Source of the DNA: 66-474 sp040388785
GTDB lineage: Bacteria; Pseudomonadota; Gammaproteobacteria; Xanthomonadales; Rhodanobacteraceae
Length of the DNA: 64,000 nucleotides
Assembly (NCBI GenBank): GCA_040388785.1
Contig: JAZKBD010000018.1
Location: 3,432 to 67,431 of the forward strand
Direction of reading: 5' to 3'
Below the pieces are notes generated by a model that saw nothing but the letters and a program-made list of their open reading frames with translations, was not told where the DNA came from and ran no database searches. Positions 53,015 to 62,204 of the stretch are shown in pieces; positions within the stretch are counted from its first letter, which is position 1, and each line of letters starts with the position of its first letter. The position numbers and the translations under genes are program-made.

Positions 53015-54114
53015 CGCGTTCCCTCGATCGGTGGCGCATCGGTGGTGTCGATGACCGCGCCGCCGAGGCATTCATCATCGCGGTAGAACACCACCGATTG
53101 CCCCGGCGCGACGCCGCGCTGCGTGGCGTCGAAGCGTACCGCGCAACGCGCGCCGTCCACTTCGACGCGGCACGCCTGCGGCGGCTGGCGGTACCGCGTC
53201 ATCGCCGTGCATTCGAACGATGCGGCGGGAGCCGCACCGGCGATCCAGTGCGTACCGCTTGCAGTCAGCGCATGGGAGTGCAGCCACGGGCTGTCATGGC
53301 CCTGGTCGACATACACGACGTTGGCCGCGACATCCTTGCCCACCACGTACCAGGGTTCGCCGCTGCCGCCGGCGCAACCACCGATATGCAATCCGGAACG
53401 CTGGCCCGGCGTGTAGAACATCGCGCCCTGGTGTTCGCCCAGCGTGCGGCCGTGCGGGGTACGCAATGCGCCCGGCTGTGCCGGCAGGTAGGTCGAGAGG
53501 AACGCGCGGAAGTCGCGCTCACCAATGAAGCAGATGCCGGTGGAATCCTTTTTCGCGGCGACGGGTAATCCGGCTTCCTTCGCGATCCCGCGCACTTCGG
53601 CCTTTTCGAGATCGCCCAGCGGGAACAACGCCGCGCCGAGCTGATCCTGATCCAGCATGTGCAGGAAATAGGTCTGGTCCTTGCCGGTGTCGCGCGCTCG
53701 CAGCAAGCGCCAGCGGCCATCCGGGCATTCATTCCTCGCGTAATGGCCGGTGGCGATCTTTTCCGCGCCATCCGCGCGCGCGGCATCAAGGAAGGTGCCG
53801 AACTTGATCTCGCGATTGCACAGCACGTCCGGATTGGGCGTGCGGCCGGCGCGGTATTCGTCGAGGAAATACGCGAACACGCGCTCGCGGTATTCGGCCG
53901 CGAAATTCGCGCTGCGGAAAGGAATGCCCAGCTTCGCGCACACTGCCAAGGCATCCTTGCGGTCGGCGTCGGCGTGGCAGCCCGAGGCAGGATCGTCATC
54001 TTCCCAGTTCAGCATGAAGAATCCGGTCAGGTCGTGACCGGCGCGCTTCAGCAGCAGGGCCGCCACCGAGGAATCGACGCCGCCCGACATGCCGACCGTG
54101 ACGCGCATGTTCAC
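53011..54114 (-). CDS. mnmA: tRNA-specific 2-thiouridylase MnmA
   Basis: A 367-residue enzyme that thiolates U34 in the tRNAs for Lys, Glu and Gln. The PP-loop SGGVDSS is at 10-16; catalytic cysteines are Cys99 in NPDVLCNREIKF and Cys195 in STGICFIGER, matching the E. coli pair. The C-terminal barrel contains GQRSGLHIGG and the KDVAANVVYVDQGH segment. It overlaps both nudJ upstream and hflD downstream by four bases, forming the conserved nudJ-mnmA-hflD operon. Confidence 0.97.
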   Translation of the reverse strand: MNMRVTVGMSGGVDSSVAALLLKRAGHDLTGFFMLNWEDDDPASGCHADADRKDALAVCAKLGIPFRSANFAAEYRERVFAYFLDEYRAGRTPNPDVLCNREIKFGTFLDAARADGAEKIATGHYARNECPDGRWRLLRARDTGKDQTYFLHMLDQDQLGAALFPLGDLEKAEVRGIAKEAGLPVAAKKDSTGICFIGERDFRAFLSTYLPAQPGALRTPHGRTLGEHQGAMFYTPGQRSGLHIGGCAGGSGEPWYVVGKDVAANVVYVDQGHDSPWLHSHALTASGTHWIAGAAPAASFECTAMTRYRQPPQACRVEVDGARCAVRFDATQRGVAPGQSVVFYRDDECLGGAVIDTTDAPPIEGTR

Positions 54115-54632
54115 GTGCGCTGCTTTGGCAGGAACGAGCGCAGCGTGGCAAGCGGCAGGCGTTGCCCGGCGAGCCAGTCTTCGAGTGTTCCCAATACCAG
54201 CGGGCTGCGCAGCCGCGGCGCATTCTCCGCGATCTCGGCGTAGGTCATCCAGAGCGTACGCGTGATGCCTGCGTCGAGCGAACGTTCAGGATGGTGCCGC
54301 AGCGGATGTCCTGCGAACGCGAAGCGCACGATGTGGTGGTCGTGCACCGGGCTGTGCCACTGCTGCACGCCGATGAAATGGTCCAGCGCGACTTCCCAGC
54401 CGGTTTCCTCCAGGGTTTCGCGCACGGCGGCTTCGGACAGCGACTCATCGTCCTCCAGGTGTCCCGCCGGCTGGTTGAAACACGCGACGCCGCGGACGTC
54501 TTCCTCGACCATCAGGAAACGGTCGCCGTCGGCGATCACGCAGGCCACCGTGACATGCGGGCACCAGATGATGTCGCGTTCGGCCGCGGTTGTCGGTTCG
54601 TCCATAAGATCGGGCACTGGAAATTCCATCAT
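54111..54632 (-). CDS. nudJ: NUDIX phosphohydrolase, NudJ-like
   Basis: A NUDIX hydrolase of up to 173 residues. The NUDIX box is complete: GHLEDDESLSEAAVRETLEE followed by TGW, with the G-x5-E-x7-RE-x2-EE pattern. The start of the domain reads CPHVTVACVIADGDRFLMVEE, close to E. coli NudJ, which acts on nucleoside di/triphosphates and hydroxymethylpyrimidine pyrophosphate. Two starts are possible: the ATGATG at 54632/54629 or ATG 54605; neither has a strong ribosome-binding site. The position before mnmA supports the NudJ call. Confidence 0.85.
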   Translation of the reverse strand: MMEFPVPDLMDEPTTAAERDIIWCPHVTVACVIADGDRFLMVEEDVRGVACFNQPAGHLEDDESLSEAAVRETLEETGWEVALDHFIGVQQWHSPVHDHHIVRFAFAGHPLRHHPERSLDAGITRTLWMTYAEIAENAPRLRSPLVLGTLEDWLAGQRLPLATLRSFLPKQRT

Positions 54633-54713
54633 TTTGCCATCATCTGATGTGACGTTTCGTCACCACGCGCCCGTGTCGCCGGGCATATACTCGGGCCAAA
54701 GAGCAGGACCCTC

Positions 54714-55046
54714 ATGACGCCAGGAAAAACGCACGACAACGAAACCGAGCATGAGCAGGGCGTGGCGGTCGAACCCAGCCGTCCGGAAACGGCACGGCCG
54801 CCGCTGTACCAGGTGGTGCTGCTCAATGACGACTACACGCCGATGGAGTTCGTGGTGGTGGTGCTGGAGACGTTTTTCAACATGGCGCGTGAACGTGCAA
54901 CGCAGGTGATGCTGCACGTGCATACGCGAGGCAAGGGTGTTTGCGGCGTGTTCAGCCGCGAGGTCGCGGAGAGCAAGGTGGCGCAGGTAAACGAATTCTC
55001 GCGCATCCACCAGCATCCGTTGTTGTGCACGATGGAAAAATTGTAA
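54714..55046 (+). CDS. clpS: ClpS adaptor protein
   Basis: A 110-residue N-recognin that binds N-degron proteins and hands them to ClpA. After a disordered N-terminal arm (about 30 residues) the core reads YQVVLLNDDYTPMEFVVVVL (the DDYTPM motif contacts the N-degron), followed by VMLHVHTRGKGVCGVF and EVAESKVAQVNEFSR. AGGACC precedes the ATG. It sits 43 bp before clpA, and Aat, which makes Leu/Phe N-degrons, is encoded at about 13 kb. A TATACT hexamer at 54686-54691 is a possible -10 element. Confidence 0.96.
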   Translation: MTPGKTHDNETEHEQGVAVEPSRPETARPPLYQVVLLNDDYTPMEFVVVVLETFFNMARERATQVMLHVHTRGKGVCGVFSREVAESKVAQVNEFSRIHQHPLLCTMEKL

Positions 55047-55089
55047 CCGTCCCCATATCGGGGGAAAGAGATTTTGGAGACCCCATTCC

Positions 55090-57366
55090 ATGTTCAGCAA
55101 GGACCTCGAATACACCATCGGGCAGTGCTACAAGGAGGCCCGCGAGCAGCGCCACGAGTTCATGACCGTGGAGCACCTGCTGCTCGCGCTGCTCACCAAT
55201 CCCACCGCGGCGGCGGTGCTGCGCGGCTGCGGCGCCGACATCGACAAGCTCGCCAAGGACCTGCGCTCCATCATCACCGAAACGGTGCCGGTGCTGCCGT
55301 CGGGCGACGAGCGCGACACGCAACCCACGCTGGGTTTCCAGCGCGTGCTGCAGCGCGCCGTCTATCACGTGCAATCCTCGGGCCGGAAGGAAGTGACCGG
55401 CGCCAACGTCCTCGTCGCGATTTTCGGCGAGAAGGACTCGCATGCCGTGTATTTCCTGCACCAGCAGGAAGTCGAGCGGCTGGACGTGGTCAATTACGTT
55501 TCGCATGGCATTGCCAAGATCGGCCATGAGTCCGATGCCGCGCCCGCCGCAGGCGAGGCGGGCCCCGAAGCGGAAAGCGAAACCAAGGACAAGGACAACG
55601 CGCTGGTCGAATACGCGACCAACCTCAACGAGCGTGCCGAGCAGGGCAAGATCGATCCGCTGATCGGCCGTGAGGAAGAAGTCGAGCGCACGATCCAGGT
55701 GTTGTGCCGGCGGCGCAAGAACAACCCGCTGTACGTCGGCGAATCCGGCGTGGGCAAGACCGCGCTGGCGGAAGGCCTGGCGCGCCGCATCGTCGAGGGC
55801 AAGGTGCCCGAGGTGCTGGAAGACGCCACGATCTGGGCGCTGGACCTGGGCGCACTGGTCGCGGGCACCAAGTACCGCGGCGATTTCGAGAAGCGCCTGA
55901 AGGCCGTGATCGCGCAGTTGAAGAAGGACCCTCACGCGATCCTGTTCGTCGATGAAATCCACACCATCATCGGCGCGGGTTCGGCGTCGGGCGGCACCAT
56001 GGACGCGTCGAACCTGATCAAGCCGGCGCTGGCGTCGGGCGAACTGCGCTGCATCGGCTCCACCACATTCCAGGAATTCCGCGGCGTGTTCGAGAAGGAC
56101 CGCGCGCTGGCGCGCCGCTTCCAGAAGATCGACGTGGTCGAACCTTCGGTGGCCGACAGCGTGGAAATCCTGAAGGGCCTGAAGACGCGCTTCGAAGAAC
56201 ACCACAATGTCAGCTACAGCGACGAGGCGCTGAAGGCCGCGGTGGATTTGTCGGTCAAGCACATCCCCGATCGCTTGTTGCCCGACAAGGCCATCGACGT
56301 GATCGACGAGGCCGGCGCGCACCAGCGCCTGCTGCCCGACGACAAGCGCACCGGCAAGGTCGACGTGAACGAGGTCGAATACATCGTCGCGCGGATGGCG
56401 CGCATCCCGCAGAAGCAGGTCTCGGCCTCCGACCGCGACGTGCTGCGCAACCTCGACCGCAATTTGAAGATGGTGATCTTCGGCCAGGACCAGGCGATCG
56501 ACACGCTGGCATCCGCGATCAAGATGGCGCGTTCGGGGCTCGGCAGCCCCGACAAGCCGATCGGCAACTTCCTGTTCGCGGGTCCGACCGGCGTCGGCAA
56601 GACCGAAGTCACGCGCCAGCTGGCGCTGCAGCTCGGCATCGAGCTGGTGCGTTTCGACATGTCCGAATACATGGAACCGCATTCGGTGTCGCGCCTGATC
56701 GGCGCGCCCCCGGGTTACGTCGGTTTCGACCAGGGCGGCCTGCTCACCGAATCGGTGGTCAAGCATCCGCACTGCGTGCTGCTGCTGGACGAGATCGAAA
56801 AGGCCCATCCGGACCTGTTCAACATCCTGCTGCAGATCATGGACCACGGCGTGCTCACCGACACCAACGGACGCGAAGCGAATTTCCGCAACGTGATCCT
56901 GGTGATGACGACCAACGCCGGTGCGCGCCAGGCCGCGCGGCGCAGCATCGGTTTCGTGGAACAGGAACACGCCACCGACGCGATGGAAGTGATCCGCCGG
57001 ACCTTCACGCCGGAGTTCCGCAACCGGCTCGACGCCGTGGTGCAGTTCAAGTCACTGGACTTCGACCACATCCTGCGCGTGGTCGACAAGTTCCTCATCG
57101 AACTGGAAACGCAGTTGCTGGAGAAGCGCGTCAGCCTGAACGTCACGTCGGAAGCGCGGCGCTGGCTTGCCCAGCATGGCTTCGACCCGCAGATGGGCGC
57201 GCGTCCGATGGCGAGGCTGATCCAGGACAAGGTGAAGCGCGCGATCGCCGACGAGTTGCTGTTCGGCAAGCTCGCCGAGGGCGGCAAGGTCAACCTGGAT
57301 GTCAGCGACGGTGAACTCAGCGTCGACACGGAGTCGCCGGAGAAACTGCCGGCGGTGGTCGAGTAA
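55090..57366 (+). CDS. clpA: ATP-dependent protease ATP-binding subunit ClpA
   Basis: A 758-residue AAA+ unfoldase for ClpP, the same length as E. coli ClpA. The N-domain (1-145) has MFSKDLEYTIGQCYKEAREQ and the ClpS-binding face. D1 Walker A GESGVGKT is at 217-224 with LFVDEIHTIIGAG; D2 Walker A GPTGVGKT is at 498-505 with LLLDEIEKAHPD. The IGL/IGF-type ClpP-docking loop may be IGFVEQ near 620. Stops at 57366 before a strong terminator. The clpP gene is not in the window. Confidence 0.97.
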   Translation: MFSKDLEYTIGQCYKEAREQRHEFMTVEHLLLALLTNPTAAAVLRGCGADIDKLAKDLRSIITETVPVLPSGDERDTQPTLGFQRVLQRAVYHVQSSGRKEVTGANVLVAIFGEKDSHAVYFLHQQEVERLDVVNYVSHGIAKIGHESDAAPAAGEAGPEAESETKDKDNALVEYATNLNERAEQGKIDPLIGREEEVERTIQVLCRRRKNNPLYVGESGVGKTALAEGLARRIVEGKVPEVLEDATIWALDLGALVAGTKYRGDFEKRLKAVIAQLKKDPHAILFVDEIHTIIGAGSASGGTMDASNLIKPALASGELRCIGSTTFQEFRGVFEKDRALARRFQKIDVVEPSVADSVEILKGLKTRFEEHHNVSYSDEALKAAVDLSVKHIPDRLLPDKAIDVIDEAGAHQRLLPDDKRTGKVDVNEVEYIVARMARIPQKQVSASDRDVLRNLDRNLKMVIFGQDQAIDTLASAIKMARSGLGSPDKPIGNFLFAGPTGVGKTEVTRQLALQLGIELVRFDMSEYMEPHSVSRLIGAPPGYVGFDQGGLLTESVVKHPHCVLLLDEIEKAHPDLFNILLQIMDHGVLTDTNGREANFRNVILVMTTNAGARQAARRSIGFVEQEHATDAMEVIRRTFTPEFRNRLDAVVQFKSLDFDHILRVVDKFLIELETQLLEKRVSLNVTSEARRWLAQHGFDPQMGARPMARLIQDKVKRAIADELLFGKLAEGGKVNLDVSDGELSVDTESPEKLPAVVE

Positions 57367-57397
57367 GGTATTTGCAGCGACCCACGGCGACGAAAAC

Positions 57398-57424
57398 AAA
57401 GCGGCGGCCAATGGCCGCCGCTTT
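57398..57424. terminator. Bidirectional terminator between clpA and infA
   Basis: The 12-bp perfect stem AAAGCGGCGGCC/GGCCGCCGCTTT with loop AAT (57410-57412) lies 30 bp after clpA and 78 bp beyond the infA stop. Confidence 0.8.
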
Positions 57425-57501
57425 CATGTATCGACTGCGAAGACACTGGATCCCGTGTCAGCGGCCATCCATGGCCTGCACGGGATGAGTGCATCCTGCA
57501 C

Positions 57502-57720
57502 TCACTTGTTGCGATAGGTGATGCGCCCCTTGGTGAGATCATAGGGCGTCATTTCCACCTTCACCTTGTCGCCGGTGAGGATGCGGATGTAATGCTTGCG
57601 CATGCGCCCCGAGATGTGCGCGGTGACGACGTGCCCATTTTCCAGTTGCACCCGGAACATAGTGTTGGGCAGGGTTTCCTGCACCGTGCCTTCCATTTCG
57701 ATGACGTCGTCTTTGGCCAT
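57502..57720 (-). CDS. infA: Translation initiation factor IF-1
   Basis: A 72-residue OB-fold protein binding the ribosomal A site during initiation: MAKDDVIEMEGTVQETLPNT, FRVQLENGHVVTAHISGRMR and the C-terminal VEMTPYDLTKGRITYR are standard. The length is exactly that of E. coli IF-1. It is convergent with clpA, a common arrangement in this order, and divergent from the FHA-domain gene (157-bp gap). Confidence 0.98.
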   Translation of the reverse strand: MAKDDVIEMEGTVQETLPNTMFRVQLENGHVVTAHISGRMRKHYIRILTGDKVKVEMTPYDLTKGRITYRNK

Positions 57721-57877
57721 GGGATTGCACTTGGCGCGAATCGTAAACCGTGCATTCTGCCACGACGGGGGCTTGCGCGAAAGCGCCGGCTTCGGAAGGT
57801 GGTCGTGCACGCGTCGACGAGGCATCGGCCGTGCACTGCGCCATGTTACATTGACGGGCATTTCGCCCAGGCACGTC

Positions 57878-58624
57878 ATGCGCGTCGTTTGCATCCATCC
57901 AGCCCGCGACACTGTCCAGTGCGGCGCGGGCCCCGTGCATGTCGGCAGCGCGCCGGACAACGATATCGTGCCCGTCGGGGCGGGCGTCGATCCGCACCAT
58001 GCGACCTTGACCGCCGATGCACGCGGGCTGCTGCTGACGGTGCAGCCGGATTGCCAGCGCGTGTACGTCAATGCGCGCGCCGTGCGCGAGAAGGCGCTGC
58101 TCCGCTACGGCGATACCCTGACCCTGGGCGCGAACAAATTCCTGCTGGCCGCCGACGCGGCGCCGGTCGAAATCCAGGACGCGGGTGATCCGATCACGAT
58201 CGGGCACGCGGGTTTGCGGGTGATGTCGGGCGCGGCCTCGGGCCAGTTGCTGCCGATCGCGCCGGAATTGCGGCTGGGTGCGGGCAGCCGCCATTTCGGC
58301 GACTTGTCGTACGCCTGTCGCGTGGCGCAGACGGATGATGGATTGATCTTCGAATCCGAAAGCGCCGCGCCGCGCGTCAACGGTTGGCGTAGTCAGCGCG
58401 TACGGCTGTCGCCCGACGACCAGATCGTGCTGGGCGAACACCGCGTCGTGGTCGAGGCGCCCGGCTTGCAGTGCCGGACGAACGCGATTGAGCAGCCCAT
58501 GCCGGCCGCGCCCATCGCCGAACCGGAACCCGACGACGCGCCGCATACCGAAATCTGGTGGCTGATCGGCGCGGCGGTCGTGCTTGCCGCGTTGATCGCG
58601 CTGTTTTTGTATTTCCGCTGGTAA
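57878..58624 (+). CDS. FHA-domain protein with C-terminal membrane anchor
   Basis: A 248-residue protein with two FHA-like segments. The first (about 1-95) contains VHVGSAPDNDIVPV, the variant of the G-R-x...N motif, then DPHHATLTADARG and YVNARAVREKALLRYGDTL. The second (about 105-205) contains LRLGAGSRHFGDL and APRVNGWRSQRV. A Pro/Glu-rich linker precedes one C-terminal membrane helix (IWWLIGAAVVLAALIALFLYF), leaving the FHA domains in the cytoplasm. FHA domains bind phosphothreonine, but the usual Arg and Ser/His residues are only partly evident. No kinase gene is adjacent. The role is unknown. Confidence 0.72.
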   Translation: MRVVCIHPARDTVQCGAGPVHVGSAPDNDIVPVGAGVDPHHATLTADARGLLLTVQPDCQRVYVNARAVREKALLRYGDTLTLGANKFLLAADAAPVEIQDAGDPITIGHAGLRVMSGAASGQLLPIAPELRLGAGSRHFGDLSYACRVAQTDDGLIFESESAAPRVNGWRSQRVRLSPDDQIVLGEHRVVVEAPGLQCRTNAIEQPMPAAPIAEPEPDDAPHTEIWWLIGAAVVLAALIALFLYFRW

Positions 58625-58647
58625 TCCCGTTGCAGGAATCCCGAACC

Positions 58648-59733
58648 ATGTCGCGAACGTGGAACTTCAGTGCCGGCCCGGCCGCGATGCCGGAAGACGT
58701 GTTGAAACGCGCCCAGCAAGAGTTGCTGGAATGGAATGGCGCGCGCGCATCCGTGATGGAGGTGAGCCATCGCGGCAAAGCGTTCATGGAAATGGCGGCG
58801 CGCGTCGAGGCCGACCTGCGCGAACTGCTGGCGATCCCGTCGAACTACAAGGTGCTGTTCCTGCAAGGCGGCGCGACGCAGCACTTTGCGCAGGTGCCGA
58901 TGAACATCGCGGCCGACGGCCAGCGCGCGGATTACATCGTCAACGGACACTGGGGCGAGAAGGCGGCCAGCGAAGCCGCGCTGTACGCGGCGCCACACGT
59001 GGCCGCGAGTTCGAAGGCGGACGGCTACCGTTCGATTCCGGATCGGGCGAGCTGGGATCTCGACCCCAACGCCGCGTACATCCACATCACTACCAACGAA
59101 ACCATCCATGGCGTCGAGATGCGCGACATCCCGGCTGTCGGCGACGTGCCGCTGATTGCCGACATGTCGTCGGACATCCTGTCGCACCCGCTGGACGTGT
59201 CGAAGTTCGGGCTGATCTACGCCGGTGCGCAGAAGAACATCGGCCCCTCCGGGCTGGTGGTGATGATCGTGCGCGAGGATCTGCTGCAGCGTCATCCGCG
59301 TCCGCTTCCGAAGATCTTCCGCTATGCGGAATACGCTGCCGCCGATTCCATGTTGAACACGCCCAATACTTGGGGCTGGTATCTCGCCGGGCTGACGTTC
59401 CAGTGGCTGAAGACGCAGGGCGGTCTTGGTGAAATGGGCCGGCGCAACCAGTCCAAGGCCGACGCGCTGTACCGGGCCATCGACGGTTCGGGCGGGTATT
59501 ACCGCAACGAGGTCGATCCCGCTGCGCGTTCGCGGATGAACGTGATCTTCAACCTGCACGATGCCGCACTCGAACCGGTGTTCGTGGCTGAAGCGACTGA
59601 CGCGGGATTGCTCGCGCTGAAAGGGCACCGCGCGCTGGGCGGCATCCGTGCGTCCCTCTACAACGCGGTGCCGGTCGACGGCGTGCGCGCGTTGTGCGAT
59701 TTCATGGCGGAGTTCCGGCGGACCCATGGCTAG
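58648..59733 (+). CDS. serC: Phosphoserine aminotransferase
   Basis: A 361-residue PLP enzyme acting in serine and pyridoxal phosphate synthesis (3-phosphohydroxypyruvate or the erythronate derivative with glutamate). The N-terminus MSRTWNFSAGPAAMPEDVL, substrate-binding FLQGGATQHFAQVPMN and the PLP Lys in IYAGAQKNIGPSGL are diagnostic. The start at 58648 lies 24 bp after the FHA gene. Its end overlaps hisC by 8 bp. It heads the block serC-hisC-aroA-cmk-rpsA. Confidence 0.97.
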   Translation: MSRTWNFSAGPAAMPEDVLKRAQQELLEWNGARASVMEVSHRGKAFMEMAARVEADLRELLAIPSNYKVLFLQGGATQHFAQVPMNIAADGQRADYIVNGHWGEKAASEAALYAAPHVAASSKADGYRSIPDRASWDLDPNAAYIHITTNETIHGVEMRDIPAVGDVPLIADMSSDILSHPLDVSKFGLIYAGAQKNIGPSGLVVMIVREDLLQRHPRPLPKIFRYAEYAAADSMLNTPNTWGWYLAGLTFQWLKTQGGLGEMGRRNQSKADALYRAIDGSGGYYRNEVDPAARSRMNVIFNLHDAALEPVFVAEATDAGLLALKGHRALGGIRASLYNAVPVDGVRALCDFMAEFRRTHG

Positions 59734-60865
59734 CCGCGCAGGTCCACCCAAACCCGAATCCGCGTTCGATGCCGCGCGCCTGGTCAACCGTGCGACCGCG
59801 AAATTGCGCGCCTACGACCCGGGACACGACTTGCCGACGCTGCGCGAACGCTTCGGTGCGGCGATCGCGGAGCTGGGCTCGAACGAAAACCCGATCGGTC
59901 CCAGTCCGCGCGCACTGAAGGCGATGCGCATGGCGCTGGCCGAAACATTCCGCTATCCCGATCCGCGCGGCATGCTGCTGAAGCGCGCGCTGGCCGAACA
60001 CTTGAATGTCGATGTCGGACGCATCGCGCTGGGCAATGGCTCGCACGAGTTGCTGATGCTGCTGGCGCAATGCTTCGCCGATGCGAAGCACTCGGTCGTG
60101 TTCTCGCAGTTCGGCTTTGCGGTATTTCCGATCGCGACCGCCGCAGCCGGTGCGCGTGCGATCCGCGTCGCGGCGTTGCCGCGCAGTCATCGCAGTGCGC
60201 CTTGCGGACATGATCTCGATGCAATGGCCCGTGCGATCCGTGCCGACACGCGCATCGTCTATCTCGCCAATCCGAACAATCCCACCGGCACCTGGTTCGA
60301 CGATGCCGCGCTGGCAGCGTTTCTGGAAAGGGTGCCACGCAATGTGCTGGTCGTGGTGGACGAGGCGTACCACGAATACGTGGACGCGCCGGGACTCACG
60401 GCTGCATTGGGGTTTGCGGACAAGTACCCGAACCTCATCGTGACGCGCACGTTCTCCAAGGCGTACGGAATAGCCGGCGCGCGCGCGGGCTACCTGATCG
60501 CGCACCCAAGTGTGGTCGCAGTGCTGGAACGCCTGCGCGAATCCTTCAACGTCAACAATGTTGCGCTGGCCGGTGCCGCGGCGGCACTCGCCGACAAGCC
60601 GTGGCTCGCGAAGTCACGTGCGTTCAACCGCGCGGAACGCGAATGGCTGCGCGAAGAACTGCAGGAACGCGGCTATCGCTGCCTGCCTTCGCAGACCAAT
60701 TTCCTGCTGTGCGTGTTGCCGCGCGACGCATCGAAACTCGAGTGCCATCTGTTCGAACGCGGCGTGATCGTGCGGCCGATGGGCGGCTATGGCTTGCCGC
60801 GCGCGCTGCGCATCAGCGTCGGCAGCCGCGCGGAAAACCGGCGGCTGCTGAAGGCGCTGCCGTGA
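59726..60865 (+). CDS. hisC: Histidinol-phosphate aminotransferase (HisC-type), possibly also aromatic
   Basis: A 379-residue class I/II PLP aminotransferase. Family features: ELGSNENPIGPSPRALKAM near the N-terminus, GNGSHELLMLLAQCF, NPNNPTGTWF, VVVDEAYHEY and the PLP Lys in RTFSKAYGIAGARAGY. Enzymes of the HisC2 type near aroA often also use phenylpyruvate or hydroxyphenylpyruvate, so a role in Phe/Tyr synthesis is likely. The ATG at 59726 overlaps the serC stop and its own stop overlaps the aroA start. The pheA gene, which usually lies between serC and aroA in Pseudomonas and Xanthomonas, is missing here. Confidence 0.9.
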   Translation: MASRAGPPKPESAFDAARLVNRATAKLRAYDPGHDLPTLRERFGAAIAELGSNENPIGPSPRALKAMRMALAETFRYPDPRGMLLKRALAEHLNVDVGRIALGNGSHELLMLLAQCFADAKHSVVFSQFGFAVFPIATAAAGARAIRVAALPRSHRSAPCGHDLDAMARAIRADTRIVYLANPNNPTGTWFDDAALAAFLERVPRNVLVVVDEAYHEYVDAPGLTAALGFADKYPNLIVTRTFSKAYGIAGARAGYLIAHPSVVAVLERLRESFNVNNVALAGAAAALADKPWLAKSRAFNRAEREWLREELQERGYRCLPSQTNFLLCVLPRDASKLECHLFERGVIVRPMGGYGLPRALRISVGSRAENRRLLKALP

Positions 60866-62175
60866 GCGAACGCCTGGATTGGACCGCGTCACCCGCCGCC
60901 GGACCGTTGCGCGGCGAAATCACCGTGCCCGGCGACAAGTCGATTTCCCATCGCGCGATCATGCTGTCCGCGCTGGCCGAAGGCACTTCGCGCATCAAGG
61001 GATTCCTCGAAGGCGAAGACACCCGCGCGACCGCGCGCATTTTCGGGCAGATGGGCGTGCGTATCGAGGCGCCATCACCGGGCGAACGTATCGTGCACCG
61101 CGTCGGCCTGCGCGGGTTGCGTATGCCGAAAGGCGTGCTGGATTGCGGCAACTCCGGCACCGCGATACGTCTCTTGTGCGGCGTGCTGGCGGGGCAAACG
61201 TTCGACACGACGCTGATGGGCGACGAATCGTTGTGCAGACGCCCGATGCGGCGCGTGACCGAGCCGCTGGCGCGGATGGGCGCAAACATCGAAGCCGCCG
61301 ATGCCGGTGTGCCGCCACTGCACGTGTGCGGCGGCCAGCGATTGCATGGCATCGATTACGTGTCGCCGATCGCCAGCGCGCAGGTGAAATCAGCGGTGCT
61401 GCTGGCCGGCTTGTACGCCGACGGCGAAACCACCGTCACCGAACCGCGGCCGACCCGCGACCACACCGAACGGATGCTGGCTGCACTGGGTTGGCCGACC
61501 GCATTCGGGCCGGGCAGGGCGCGGCTGTCCGGCGGCCATACGTTGCACGCGATCGACATCGAGGTGCCGGCGGATTTTTCGTCCGCGGCGTTCTTCATCG
61601 TGGCTGCGAGCATCGTCCCGGGTTCGGAACTGGTGTTGCGCAATGTCGGCATGAACCCGCGTCGCACCGGGCTGCTGCATGTGTTGCGCGCCATGGGCGC
61701 AAACATCGTGGAAGAAGACCGGCGCGAAGCGGGCGGCGAGCCGGTGGCCGATTTGGTGGTGCGCCACGCGCTGCTACGCGGCATCGAGGTGCCGACCGAA
61801 CACGTCGCCGACATGATCGACGAATTCCCCGCGCTGTTCATCGCGGCGGCATGCGCGGAAGGCGTCGCCACGATCCGCGGCGCGGGAGAGTTGCGGGTCA
61901 AGGAATCCGACCGGATCGCGGTGATGGCAACGGGCTTGCGCGCCCTGGGCATCCGCATCGAGGAAACCCCGGATGGCGCGGCAATCGAAGGCGGCACGTT
62001 GCACGGCGGCGCCGTCGAATCGCACGGCGACCATCGCATCGCAATGGCATTCGCGGTGGCGGGATCCGTCGCGGATTCGCCGATCACGATCCGCGATTGC
62101 GCGAATGTCGCGACCTCGTTTCCGGGCTTCGTCGAGCTGGCGAACACCTGTGGCTTGACGGTATACCGGACCTGA
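60862..62175 (+). CDS. aroA: 5-enolpyruvylshikimate-3-phosphate synthase
   Basis: A 437-residue EPSP synthase of the shikimate pathway. Motifs fit the class II type: GDKS at 24-27 (VPGDKSISHR), SAQVK at 172-176 and RDHTE at 199-203. Another class II mark, N-P-T-R, reads NPRR at 265-268. The active-site loop GNSGTAIR at 96-103 retains Gly99. The C-terminal ELRVKESDR and SHGDHRIAMAFAVAG are conserved. The GTG start at 60862 overlaps the hisC stop (GTGA). cmk follows after 29 bp. Confidence 0.96.
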   Translation: MSERLDWTASPAAGPLRGEITVPGDKSISHRAIMLSALAEGTSRIKGFLEGEDTRATARIFGQMGVRIEAPSPGERIVHRVGLRGLRMPKGVLDCGNSGTAIRLLCGVLAGQTFDTTLMGDESLCRRPMRRVTEPLARMGANIEAADAGVPPLHVCGGQRLHGIDYVSPIASAQVKSAVLLAGLYADGETTVTEPRPTRDHTERMLAALGWPTAFGPGRARLSGGHTLHAIDIEVPADFSSAAFFIVAASIVPGSELVLRNVGMNPRRTGLLHVLRAMGANIVEEDRREAGGEPVADLVVRHALLRGIEVPTEHVADMIDEFPALFIAAACAEGVATIRGAGELRVKESDRIAVMATGLRALGIRIEETPDGAAIEGGTLHGGAVESHGDHRIAMAFAVAGSVADSPITIRDCANVATSFPGFVELANTCGLTVYRT

Positions 62176-62204
62176 GCCCGACACGCCTCCGCTAAAATCC
62201 GCGG

